Positions 6,312 through 14,323 of a stretch of DNA of 61,605 bases are shown piece by piece. Source of the DNA: CAITWF01 sp038231575 (lineage in GTDB: Bacteria; Verrucomicrobiota; Verrucomicrobiia; Opitutales; Opitutaceae). Made by a program: the position numbers and the translations under genes. Below the pieces are notes generated by a model, which worked only from the letters and a program-made list of their open reading frames with translations, searched no databases and had not been told where the DNA came from. Within the stretch, counting starts at the first letter, position 1; every line of letters begins with the position of its first letter. Location of the stretch: contig JBBRLB010000015.1 of assembly GCA_038231575.1 (NCBI GenBank), forward strand, positions 1 to 61,605, read 5' to 3'.

Positions 6312-9224
6312 ATGAACATCCGTTACCTGTGGAGACCCGCGACTTGGCTATCGGCCTTGCTCGCTGTGAACATGATTCCCGCCACGCTGGCGCAGCAAAC
6401 CGTCACCGCCACCCCGGCCAAACCGGAGGACACCACCAAGCTCGAAAAATTCGTCGTCACCGGCTCGATGATCAAACGCCTTGAGGGCGAAGGCGCCCTG
6501 CCCGTCCAGACGATCACCCCGATCGAAATGGAGCAGCGCGGCATCGTCAGCGCCGAGCAGATGATCATGGAGTTGAATATTAACGGCAACGCCCTCGACA
6601 ATCTCGCGTCCAACGCGGACGTCGTCGCCGGCGGCCAGCGCGGCAACAACGGTGCGACCTCCGCCAATCTCCGCGGCCAGGGTGCGGGCGCCACGCTCGT
6701 CCTCCTCAACGGCCGCCGCGTTTCGTCGCACGGTCTCAACGGCGGCGTGGTCGACCTAAATCAGATCCCGTTCGCGGCCATCGAGCGCGTCGAGGTCCTG
6801 AAGGACGGCGCCTCGGCGATCTACGGCACCGATGCCGTCGGCGGCGTCATCAATTTCATCCTGAAGACGAACTATCAGGGCGCGTCGGCTAGCGCCGCGA
6901 TGGATGTCACCGAGCAGGGTGGCGGGAACGTGTTCCGCTACAATGCCGTCGCGGGCTTCGGCGACCTCGGGCGCGACAAATACAACATCATGGCGTCGGT
7001 CTCCCTTTCGGACAGCAAGGTGCTCCGCGGGAACCAGCGCAAATTCGTCAACACGTTCCAAGTCAGCCGCGGCTTGTCCCCCGACACGCGCGGCACGCCG
7101 ATCGCCACGGTGTTTACACTCTCCTCGCGCCAGACGGCGATCAGTGGAGCTGGCGTCACCGTCGGCACTGGCCCCCTTGACCCCCAGAACCCCGCCCAGC
7201 GCGTCAACGGTATCAACTACGTCGATCTTCCCGGCGGCCCGGGTTACGCGGGCCTCGACGGCATGGGCCCCTACGACGAAGTCCTCTGGGCCTCGCCCGC
7301 CTCGAAATACGGCTCGGCCTGGGACACGGGTCGCGCGGCCGTGATTCAGCAGCCGGTGAAAAACACCAACATTGTCCTCCGTGGCACATTCCAGATCGCC
7401 GACGCCCATCGTCTGACGACCGAGTTCGTCGCCGGTCGCTCGGAGTCCAACAAGAGCTTCTCGCCCAACCAGTGGTCGAGTTCGGCGACGGCCAACACGA
7501 CGGCGCTCGACGGCAAAACCATCGTGCCGAATCCGCTCTTCAACCTCGCCTACCCGAGCACCGGCGCGTCCTACAACAAAGTCTTCAACGCCCTCGTCGC
7601 GTATTTCCCCGAGATTGAGCCGAACCGGGGCCAGCCGATAGCCTTTCGCTGGCGCTCCCTGCCGCTCGGCAATCGCGCTTTCACGACGACGACCGACACC
7701 TTCCGTTATCTCGCCAGCTTGGAAGGTCCTTTGGGTTTCCTCTCGCAGTGGGATTATCGCGTCGGCGGCTCCCGCGCCGAGAGCAAAGGCAAATCGATCC
7801 TCAACAGCGGCTATGTTTACACCGTGCCCTTCGTCGCGCTCATCAACACCGGCGTCATCGATCCGTTCTCCTATACGCAGACGCCTGCGGCGATGGACGC
7901 GATCAACAAGACGCGCGCCGATGGTGTCAGGCTCTACGGCGGCACCTATCGGACGGACGAATTCGATGCCACCGTGTCGGGCCCGCTCTTCAAGCTGCCC
8001 GCCGGCACCATCCAGACCGCGATCGGTCTCGACTGGCGCCAGGAGAGCTTCCTGTTTTCCGGCGACACCCGGCAGAACCTCTCCTCGTCCGACGCGCTGA
8101 TCTTCAACGCACCGTTTGACAACGGCCTCGGGACGAACGGCTCGCTCAAGCGCACGATCAAGGCGGCGTTCGTCGAACTCCAGATTCCGCTCCTGAAGGG
8201 CCTCGACTTGAACCTCGCGGGCCGCATCGACGATTACACCGGCTTCGGCAGCTCCACCAATCCGAAGGTCACGCTCCGCTACGCGCCGAACGATGTCATC
8301 CTCTTCCGCAGCTCTTACAGCACTGGCTTCCGCGTCCCGACCTTCAAGCAGCAGTTCGATCCGGTCACCGTCAGCCCGATCGCTTCCACCGGTCTCATCG
8401 ATCCGGGCACCGGCCGGCAAATCGCTCCCAACACCGCCAGCACGCTCTTTGGCGGCAAGCCCGACCTCCAGCCGGAGGAAGCCAAAATGTATTCCGCCGG
8501 CTTCGTGGTTCAGCCCAACAAGCACATCAGTTTCAACGCGGACTGGTGGAGCGTCAATCGCACCGGCACGATTCAGAGCTTCGGCACCACCGTGCTGCTG
8601 GCCAACTACGCCCTCTTCTCGGATCGCTTTCTCCGGAATGCGGCGGGCGACATCACTACCGTCGACACCCGCTGGGTGAACGCCGGTGAAAACGTCACCT
8701 CGGGCATCGAATTTGGCATCAAGGGCGACACGGAAGTCGCCGAGGGCAAGCTGTCCGCCGGCTTCGACCTCTCCTACCTGCTCGACAAGAAATCAAAGCT
8801 CCTCGCGAGCGCGCCGTTCGGCCCAAGCGAAATCAACCAGTTCACCCGCTCGAGCGACATCGGGCTGCGCTGGAAGCACACGGCGTTTATCAGCTACCGC
8901 AAGGGCAACTGGACCGGCCAATTTAACCAGCTTTATCGCGACAGCTACGTCGACGCGATCCTCCCGGGGGTGCTCAGCGGTGCGGTAAAACCCGCCAACT
9001 GGAACCCGAAGGTCAAGGCCTACGACATCTTCGGCGTCAGCCTGATCTATCGCGGCATCAAGAACGTCACGCTCATCGCCGGTGTGAAGAATCTCTTCAA
9101 CACCGACCCGCCGTTCTCGGCCACCTACGACACCAACACCGGTGCCGGCAGCAGTTGGGAACCGCGCATCGCCGATCCCCGCGGCCGCGCCTACACGCTG
9201 CGCGTCGACTACAAGTTCAAGTAA
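6312..9224 (+). CDS. TonB-dependent outer-membrane receptor
   Basis: 970 residues from ATG 6312 (MNIRYLWR). The signal peptide runs to about residue 27. A TonB-box-like segment (LEKFVVTGS) leads into the plug domain (about 50-175), which has NLRGQGAGATLVLLNGRRV and RVEVLKDGASAIYGTDAVGGVINFILK. The rest is a long beta-barrel ending in YTLRVDYKFK, with a penultimate Phe before the terminal Lys. The 'GTDAVGGVINFI' plug resembles receptors for larger ligands, such as oligosaccharides or peptides, more than siderophore receptors. It follows a secreted glycosidase-like gene, which suggests a glycan ligand, and it ends at a strong terminator. Confidence 0.95.
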   Translation: MNIRYLWRPATWLSALLAVNMIPATLAQQTVTATPAKPEDTTKLEKFVVTGSMIKRLEGEGALPVQTITPIEMEQRGIVSAEQMIMELNINGNALDNLASNADVVAGGQRGNNGATSANLRGQGAGATLVLLNGRRVSSHGLNGGVVDLNQIPFAAIERVEVLKDGASAIYGTDAVGGVINFILKTNYQGASASAAMDVTEQGGGNVFRYNAVAGFGDLGRDKYNIMASVSLSDSKVLRGNQRKFVNTFQVSRGLSPDTRGTPIATVFTLSSRQTAISGAGVTVGTGPLDPQNPAQRVNGINYVDLPGGPGYAGLDGMGPYDEVLWASPASKYGSAWDTGRAAVIQQPVKNTNIVLRGTFQIADAHRLTTEFVAGRSESNKSFSPNQWSSSATANTTALDGKTIVPNPLFNLAYPSTGASYNKVFNALVAYFPEIEPNRGQPIAFRWRSLPLGNRAFTTTTDTFRYLASLEGPLGFLSQWDYRVGGSRAESKGKSILNSGYVYTVPFVALINTGVIDPFSYTQTPAAMDAINKTRADGVRLYGGTYRTDEFDATVSGPLFKLPAGTIQTAIGLDWRQESFLFSGDTRQNLSSSDALIFNAPFDNGLGTNGSLKRTIKAAFVELQIPLLKGLDLNLAGRIDDYTGFGSSTNPKVTLRYAPNDVILFRSSYSTGFRVPTFKQQFDPVTVSPIASTGLIDPGTGRQIAPNTASTLFGGKPDLQPEEAKMYSAGFVVQPNKHISFNADWWSVNRTGTIQSFGTTVLLANYALFSDRFLRNAAGDITTVDTRWVNAGENVTSGIEFGIKGDTEVAEGKLSAGFDLSYLLDKKSKLLASAPFGPSEINQFTRSSDIGLRWKHTAFISYRKGNWTGQFNQLYRDSYVDAILPGVLSGAVKPANWNPKVKAYDIFGVSLIYRGIKNVTLIAGVKNLFNTDPPFSATYDTNTGAGSSWEPRIADPRGRAYTLRVDYKFK

Positions 9225-9251
9225 TCGCCGCCCGTTCGGCGACACTCTCCG

Positions 9252-9282
9252 GCACCCGGCCCAGCGGCCGGGTGCTTTTTTT
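9252..9282 (+). terminator. Rho-independent terminator of the TonB receptor gene
   Basis: Perfect 10-bp stem (GCACCCGGCC at 9252-9261, GGCCGGGTGC at 9266-9275), 4-nt loop CAGC, then seven T residues. It lies 28 bp after the receptor stop. Confidence 0.93.
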
Positions 9283-9394
9283 ACTCACCGCTCCCGCCGT
9301 TGCGGGCCGCCCGCGGCGTGGACAGCGGATTGCGGCCCGGCCTGAAAAAGTGTTCCATCCCAGCGCAGAGGCGTCCCTGAATGATCAGCAAAGG

Positions 9395-9589
9395 TCAGGC
9401 TCTTTTGCGGGGGCGCTTTGCCTCGGACGGCACCGTCAATTCTTCCCCAAACACCATCCAGTGACCGTCTGCCGTGACGACCGAAAACTCGCGCATTTCC
9501 CCTGATTTGTCCTCCAGCGGGTGCCAGATTTCGACGCTCTTCTTCACCGGCGCGGATCTGATCAAGTGGGAAAGGCCCACGCTCGACAC
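9395..9589 (-). CDS. Small hypothetical protein
   Basis: 64 residues. The part from VEIWHPLEDKSGEMREFSVV through WMVFGEELTVPSEAKRP has balanced composition, unlike the Arg/Ala-rich shadow frames around it. It may be a short cytoplasmic protein or the C-terminal remnant of a longer one, since the N-terminal 14 residues are less convincing. I do not recognise a family. It lies convergent to the TonB receptor gene, beyond its terminator. Confidence 0.4.
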   Translation of the reverse strand: MSSVGLSHLIRSAPVKKSVEIWHPLEDKSGEMREFSVVTADGHWMVFGEELTVPSEAKRPRKRA

Positions 9590-9841
9590 GCCCGATCATG
9601 ACGAAAAAGACTGCTTCTTTTTCCGAGGCGCGCGCTCCGTCGTTCCTCTTTGCTTCGTCGGACTCTGCGACCTGAACCGCCGTCCCATCAGCCGCCACCC
9701 TCATCATATTCGCATCAACTCAGTTGAGCTTTTCAGGGTAGTAATGGAACGAAATCAACGCGGCGGCGCAGGGAATTTCAGCTCGGGTGTCTCCCCTTTC
9801 AACTTTCAACTCTCCCGCACTGCCTCTCAACTCGTCGACCA

Positions 9842-10612
9842 ATGCCGACGTCCGATTCCCGCATCAAGCGGGTGCAGAGTTTCCACGAACTCGCCACCAC
9901 CCCCTTCGCCAACGGCATCAACGCCCTGTGCTGGGAGCGCACCCTCCCCGGCGACTTCGCCGAAGTCGTGCGCCTTCTCGGCAACTCTGTTGTCAGCCCG
10001 GGCGCCGACCGGGCTCCGGAAGAAAACGAAGGTCTCATCACGATTCAGCCGTCAGCACTGAGCGATCTGCTTTCAACGTCTTCCTTTTCCGGGCGCTCAA
10101 CTCTCAACGTTCAACTCGCAACTCGCGCGGCCCTGCAAGTCCTGCTGGAGGACTTGCAGCGGCTGCGCGAAATCCACCGCGACCCCGTCCTCAACCTCGT
10201 CCACGCCTACCCGCGCGACGAAGACGGCGGCCCGGTGGCGACGGACGTGTTTTCGTTTCACGCCGACAGCGCCCCGGTCGCCGCCGACACCTGGCTCTGC
10301 ACCTACCACGGCCCGCCGAGCGAAGGCCTGCGTAACGAAGACGCCGTCCGCAAAGTCGACCTCCCTGCCACCCGCGCCGCCCTCCGGAAAATTTTCGACG
10401 GCAATGACGACACCGCTTTCGCCGAATTCCTCCACGAGAATCACTACGATCTGCATTACGCCCCGCTCGCGAACGCTCGACCCTACCCCTTTGGACTCGG
10501 CCACCTCTGGCGGATCGCCTGCGACTATCCCGACGCTCCCATTCCCCCGTGCATCCACCGCGCACCGTCGACAAAGCCCGGCGATCCACCGCGATTGTTG
10601 CTCATTAGCTAG
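9842..10612 (+). CDS. Conserved hypothetical protein, possible DUF1826-like Fe(II) protein
   Basis: 256 residues. The C-terminal two thirds contain FSFHADSA (H140, D142), WLCTYHGPPSEGLRNEDAVR, GHLWRIACDYPDAPIPPCIHRAP (H239) and a final RLLLIS. The HxD...H arrangement is compatible with a cupin or 2-oxoglutarate/Fe(II)-type metal site, as proposed for DUF1826 proteins, but the assignment is tentative. Residues about 48-95 look like an in-frame insertion of intergenic-type repeat DNA: a 7-bp-arm hairpin at 9995-10015 and TCAACT-rich tracts at 10086-10122. No signal peptide is present. The function is unknown. Confidence 0.65.
   Translation: MPTSDSRIKRVQSFHELATTPFANGINALCWERTLPGDFAEVVRLLGNSVVSPGADRAPEENEGLITIQPSALSDLLSTSSFSGRSTLNVQLATRAALQVLLEDLQRLREIHRDPVLNLVHAYPRDEDGGPVATDVFSFHADSAPVAADTWLCTYHGPPSEGLRNEDAVRKVDLPATRAALRKIFDGNDDTAFAEFLHENHYDLHYAPLANARPYPFGLGHLWRIACDYPDAPIPPCIHRAPSTKPGDPPRLLLIS
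9995..10015 (+). repeat. REP-like hairpin inside a coding region
   Basis: AGCCCGG (9995-10001) and CCGGGCT (10009-10015) flank a 7-nt loop. The same GC-rich palindrome style occurs between genes elsewhere in the window. Here it lies in frame inside the 9842-10612 gene. Confidence 0.5.
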
Positions 10613-11326
10613 CGCTAGGCTGAAAGCATTAAGCTCTCAGCTTTCCGGGTTAGTCAGATTTCACCGCGCGCCGCCGCCGGTGGCCGCCCTCACGGCAGCC
10701 ACTCCCCATGCCCGATCTTCCCATACGCGAGCCTGTCCGAAGCCAGTCGGCTGATCTGCACGGCCGCGTGCTGCTTCCGCAGCAGCCGCTCACGTGATCC
10801 CCGCTGCGCCCGCGCTCCCGCGCGAAGGCCTGCAGCTCGCGGGCTTTTCGGGGAACGCGGAGCCGTCGGCGCTGACGGCCGATGCTTCTCTTCGCGCCCT
10901 CGGTCCTCGGGCGTGGAGTGGTCGGGCCGGCCGGCAGGAAGCGTTCCGCGATCAGGGTGGAGAAACGACCCATGCCATCGGCGCAACGTCCCGAACCTAC
11001 GGGGAAAAGGCCCGGGCGCCCGCACGCAAGGTTGCCGGCTAACGTTTAAACGTGAGCGGACTACCATGACGCCTGCGTAATATCCTGCGGGAAAAAATCT
11101 GTGAAGTGCCACGGCTTTTCGCCGACTATGAAGCGTGCGATCGTCTCTTCAAATTTCTCCGCGTGGTCGATTCGCCGCGAGAATTCTTCGGCCGCATTCT
11201 CGCCGGACAGTAACGACGTCCCCGTCCCGCACGTCTAGCAGCGCGGCAGCCGACAGGTCTGAGCTTTGCCGCGCGTTGCCCACCTCTCACTCTCACCGCT
11301 GCTCCTAACCCACCGTATCTTCTCGC
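10613..11326. other. Gene-poor, decayed region
   Basis: About 700 bp without an intact gene. Two minus-strand stretches look like relics: one around 10690-10800 encoding RKQHAAVQISRLASDRLAYG then KIGHGEWLP, and one at 11061-11215 (listed separately). The reading frames between them are broken. No transposase or terminator was recognised. Confidence 0.45.
11061..11215 (-). pseudogene. C-terminal relic of an unrecognised gene
   Basis: A minus-strand open frame encodes a balanced stretch including GENAAEEFSRRIDHAEKFEE and RFIVGEKPWHFTDFFPQDI, ending in a TAG at 11061. There is no ATG, GTG or TTG start in frame before the upstream stop. It looks like the surviving C-terminus of a decayed protein gene; the family is not recognised. 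Confidence 0.4.
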
Positions 11327-11714
11327 ATGGCCCGCATCCTTCTCATCGACGACGACGACGCCCTGCGCGGCGTCATTGCGCAAAATCTGGCGATGGCCGG
11401 ACACACCGTCCTGCAAGCCGCGGACGGCCGCCAGGGGGTCAACCTGTTTCACGCGACGCCGGTGGATCTGGTGCTGACCGACTTGGTCATGCCAGGCAAG
11501 GAGGGCGTCGAGACGATCATCGAACTGCACCGCGAAAGGCCGGAGCTACCGATCATCGCGATGTCCCGGCGGCATGCCGCGCTCGAGCATGTATCTCGAA
11601 ATCGCCGCGAAACTCGGAGCGCGGCGGTCGCTCGCGAAGCCGTTCACGCCGCAGGATCTACTCAAGGCGATCGACGAGGTGCTGGCCGAGCCATCGCCCA
11701 AGCCGCGGTTGTGA
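11327..11714 (+). pseudogene. Single-domain response regulator with a +1 frameshift
   Basis: The first 78 residues are a canonical receiver: RILLIDDDDALRGVIAQNL, then VDLVLTDLVMPGKEGVET with the phospho-acceptor Asp, then LPIIAMS. At 11564-11567 the run TCCC shifts the frame. Removing one C restores GGMPRSSMYLEIAAKLGARR and SLAKPFTPQDLLKAIDEVLA, including the conserved Lys-Pro (AKPF), with a stop at 11712-11714. Without correction the ORF runs to 11749 with a nonsense tail that lacks the switch Lys. It is either an authentic inactivation or a sequencing error. It would be a CheY-like stand-alone receiver of about 128 residues. Confidence 0.8.
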
Positions 11715-11720
11715 GTGGAA

Positions 11721-11780
11721 CGGGGTTTATCCCCGCCAGACTGGGATGAAGAGGCGAACCTGACGGGCGTAAAGCCCGTC
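11721..11780. repeat. Two adjacent REP-like hairpins
   Basis: CGGGG-TTTAT-CCCCG (11721-11735) is followed by GACGGGC-GTAAA-GCCCGTC (11762-11780). The second has the same GGGCGTAAAGCCCG core as the repeat at 23558-23573. Confidence 0.55.
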
Positions 11781-11916
11781 CCGCCGCGACCCTGAGTGTG
11801 GGGAGCACGGCGCCGGCTTTGAACGCCCGCCAGCGGCGGTAAGCGCTCACTTCGGCCGGAGAAACGGTTCGCATCAATCTGAAGCCGCGGCTAACAACCC
11901 CTCCGCCTCCCGCCCC

Positions 11917-12297
11917 ATGACCGCAAAAAAATCCCCGCCAGATTTCAAGCCGGTGTTCGCCGGGCTGAAAAAAATCCTGACGCCCTACGCGAAGACGATG
12001 GTCGTAGTGCACGACACGCCGGACCACTATTACCTCAGCACGACGAAGCTGCATCCGACGAACCGACAGCCGCTGATGTTCGCGGCCGTGCGCACCGGGA
12101 AGAATTACGTCTCGTATCACTACATGCCGATCTACTGCGCGCCGACGTTGCAGGCGGCGGTTTCGCCGGCGCTGAAAAAGCGGATGCAGGGGAAGGCGTG
12201 CTTCAACTTCACCGCGGTGGACGCCGCGCTGTTCGCGGAACTCGCCGCCCTCACCCAGCGCGGCCTCGTGGGTTTCCAGAAACTCGGTTTCGCATAG
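11917..12297 (+). CDS. Conserved hypothetical protein (YdhG/DUF1801-like)
   Basis: 126 residues. The protein starts with a helical segment (DFKPVFAGLKKILTPYAKTM) and continues with strands containing VVVHDTPDHYYLST, PLMFAAVRTGKNYVSYHYMP and a C-terminal ALKKRMQGKACFNFTAVDAA. The pattern 'GKxYVSxHxMPxY...LKKRMQGKxCFNF' recurs in a widespread small cytoplasmic family related to YdhG/DUF1801 proteins. The biochemical role is unknown. It stands alone between the frameshifted receiver and a convergent cytochrome gene. Confidence 0.72.
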   Translation: MTAKKSPPDFKPVFAGLKKILTPYAKTMVVVHDTPDHYYLSTTKLHPTNRQPLMFAAVRTGKNYVSYHYMPIYCAPTLQAAVSPALKKRMQGKACFNFTAVDAALFAELAALTQRGLVGFQKLGFA

Positions 12298-12362
12298 TGC
12301 CGCTGCTCGGGACGCCTCGCCGACGCGTCCTGCGTTTGAGCCGCGAATCAATCTGGAATCAA

Positions 12363-12383
12363 GGACGGCTCGGCGAGCCGTCC
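12363..12383. repeat. REP-like palindrome
   Basis: GGACGGCTC and GAGCCGTCC form perfect 9-bp arms around GGC, followed by CTACC. It lies directly between the convergent genes ending at 12297 and 12390. Confidence 0.55.
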
Positions 12384-12389
12384 CTACCT

Positions 12390-14123
12390 TCACTTCCCGG
12401 TATACGACACGCGCCAAAGTGTGCCGTTGGCATCGTCGGTCACGAGGAGCGAGCCGTCGTGGGCCACCGTGACGCCGACGGGCCGGCCCCAGAGCCGGCC
12501 GTCGTCAATCACGAAGCCAGTGAGAAAATCCTCATACTCGCCCGTGGGCTGGCCGTTCTTCAGGTGCACGCGAATCACTTTGCTGCCGGTGCGATTGGTG
12601 CGGTTCCACGAACCGTGAAAAGCCGCGAAAATATCGCCGCGATATTCCGCGGGAAATGCCGAGGAGCCGGACACACTGGGCGGATAAAACGTGAGTTGCA
12701 GCGAAGCCGAGTGCGCCTGCACCGGCACGTCGGGCGTGATCGCGACGCCCGCGAGATCAGGGCGCGCGCCGGCGTGACGCGGGTCTTCGTGATTGCCGAG
12801 GTAGAACCACGGCCAGCCGTAGTAGCCGCCTTCCTTCACGCGCGAGATGTAGTCGGGCACGAGATCGTCGCCGAGGCCATCGCGCTCGTTGACCGAGCAC
12901 CACAACTCGCCCACGCCCGGCTGCACGGCGAGGCCGACGGCGTTGCGGATGCCGGTGGCGAAAATCTTCAGGCCTTGTCCTTCGGGATCGGCGACGAGGA
13001 CGTCCGCGCGATTGGCCTCGTTGCCCCACGTGGCGCCGCGGAGATGCGTGCTTTCCCACTCGCGGACTTCGGCGGCGGTTTTCTTGCCCATGCTATCCGC
13101 CACGTTCGAACCGGAGCCGACCGAGAGAAACATCCGTTTGCCATCGAGCGAAAACGCGATGTCACGCGTGGAGTGACCGCCCGTGGTGTCGGACAATTTC
13201 GCGACGATCGTCTCCGCCGGACCGGTCGCAGCGAGATCACCGTTGTGATACGGAAAGCGCACGACGGAATTCAAGTTCGCAACGTAGAGCCAGCGCGGGT
13301 CCGGTCCCGCCGGATAAAACGCGATGCCGAACGGTCCCGGCAGTTTGTCGACGAAGATTTTATTTTCGGACGGCGCCTCCGCTCCATCGGCGGCGCGGAG
13401 AATCCGGAGCCGGCCTTGGCGCGTCTCGGAAATGAAGATGTCACCGTTCGGAGCCGTGCGCAACAAGCGGGGGCCGGAGAGTCCCGAGGCGAACAGTTTC
13501 ACCTGAAAACCGGCGGGCACCGAGAGTTTCGCCTCCGCGGGGCGCACGACGGTCTTCGGAGAATTGCCCGCCGACTTCGTGGCGTAGGGCGCCGCGAGAT
13601 TCTTCAGGTCGACGCGATGATGCGCGCCGGGCGCGTCGTTCTGCCAGTCGCCGGGGGTCGGCACGCGGGGAGCCGCGGGCTCGGCCTTGGCGGATGCGGC
13701 GACCGGCTTGAGCGTGGCCAGGAACGCGATCAAGTCCGCGCGATCGGCCGCGCTCGGGATGACGATGACCATGTTGGTGCCGGGCACGAGGGTCGGGGGC
13801 GAGGCGAGAAATTTGTCCAGCGTCGACGCGTCCCACGTGAGATGCGACGCCTCGAGCGCCTTGGTGAAACCGAATCCGGCAACGGTCGCCGCCTGCCGAC
13901 CCATCACGCCGGCGAGCAGCGGGCCCTGTCCCGCGACGGTCGGAATCGCGCCGCCCGTGTTTTGCCCGGTGGCATGGCACACCGCGCAGCTTTGTTGAAA
14001 CAAAGCCTTCCCGCGATCGGCGTTGCCGTCGGGCGCTTGGGCGATGGCTGGAGTCGCCGCGCCGAGGGCGACGAGCAAAAAGAAGTTAGGCAGAAACGCG
14101 GGGGAAGCGAAGGGGGTGCGCAT
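12390..14123 (-). CDS. Cytochrome c domain fused to sorbosone dehydrogenase-like PQQ propeller
   Basis: 577 residues from ATG 14123 (MRTPFASPAF). The signal peptide ends near AIAQA (about 30). A class I cytochrome c domain follows, with heme motif CAVCH at 46-50 and a distal Met region before 140. The remainder is a six-bladed propeller of the L-sorbosone/pyranose dehydrogenase (AA12-like) type: DIFISETRQGRLRIL, PFGIAFYPAGPDPRWLYVAN, GHSTRDIAFSLDGKRMFLSV, NERDGLGDDLVPDYI, GGYYGWPWFYLG and GDIFAAFHGSWNRTNRTGSK. It probably oxidises a sugar or aldose in the periplasm with PQQ and passes electrons through the heme. It is transcribed divergently from the pectate lyase gene with about 200 bp between starts. 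Confidence 0.9.
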   Translation of the reverse strand: MRTPFASPAFLPNFFLLVALGAATPAIAQAPDGNADRGKALFQQSCAVCHATGQNTGGAIPTVAGQGPLLAGVMGRQAATVAGFGFTKALEASHLTWDASTLDKFLASPPTLVPGTNMVIVIPSAADRADLIAFLATLKPVAASAKAEPAAPRVPTPGDWQNDAPGAHHRVDLKNLAAPYATKSAGNSPKTVVRPAEAKLSVPAGFQVKLFASGLSGPRLLRTAPNGDIFISETRQGRLRILRAADGAEAPSENKIFVDKLPGPFGIAFYPAGPDPRWLYVANLNSVVRFPYHNGDLAATGPAETIVAKLSDTTGGHSTRDIAFSLDGKRMFLSVGSGSNVADSMGKKTAAEVREWESTHLRGATWGNEANRADVLVADPEGQGLKIFATGIRNAVGLAVQPGVGELWCSVNERDGLGDDLVPDYISRVKEGGYYGWPWFYLGNHEDPRHAGARPDLAGVAITPDVPVQAHSASLQLTFYPPSVSGSSAFPAEYRGDIFAAFHGSWNRTNRTGSKVIRVHLKNGQPTGEYEDFLTGFVIDDGRLWGRPVGVTVAHDGSLLVTDDANGTLWRVSYTGK

Positions 14124-14323
14124 GATGGAAAAATCTAAACGGAAGGTGGCCGGGCTGATTGTCGCGGGACTAAGCAGGCGGGTTTGCGGAAAAAAGCAAA
14201 GCCGTCGTGGAAAGAATCGCGAGTCTGCGGCGGGCCGGTTGCGACGCACAATTTCAAACCCGCGGCCTCATTTTCCGCAACGCCCCGCACGCGCCCGCGT
14301 CTCGCCCGCTGACTCCCCCGCCC

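Noticed and set aside
6756..8525. 589-codon open frame on the minus strand
   Set aside because: Antisense shadow of the TonB receptor gene; Arg/Glu/Ala-rich, with no recognisable domain.
12198..14138. 646-codon open frame on the plus strand
   Set aside because: Shadow of the cytochrome c/sorbosone dehydrogenase gene, which has clear domains on the other strand.
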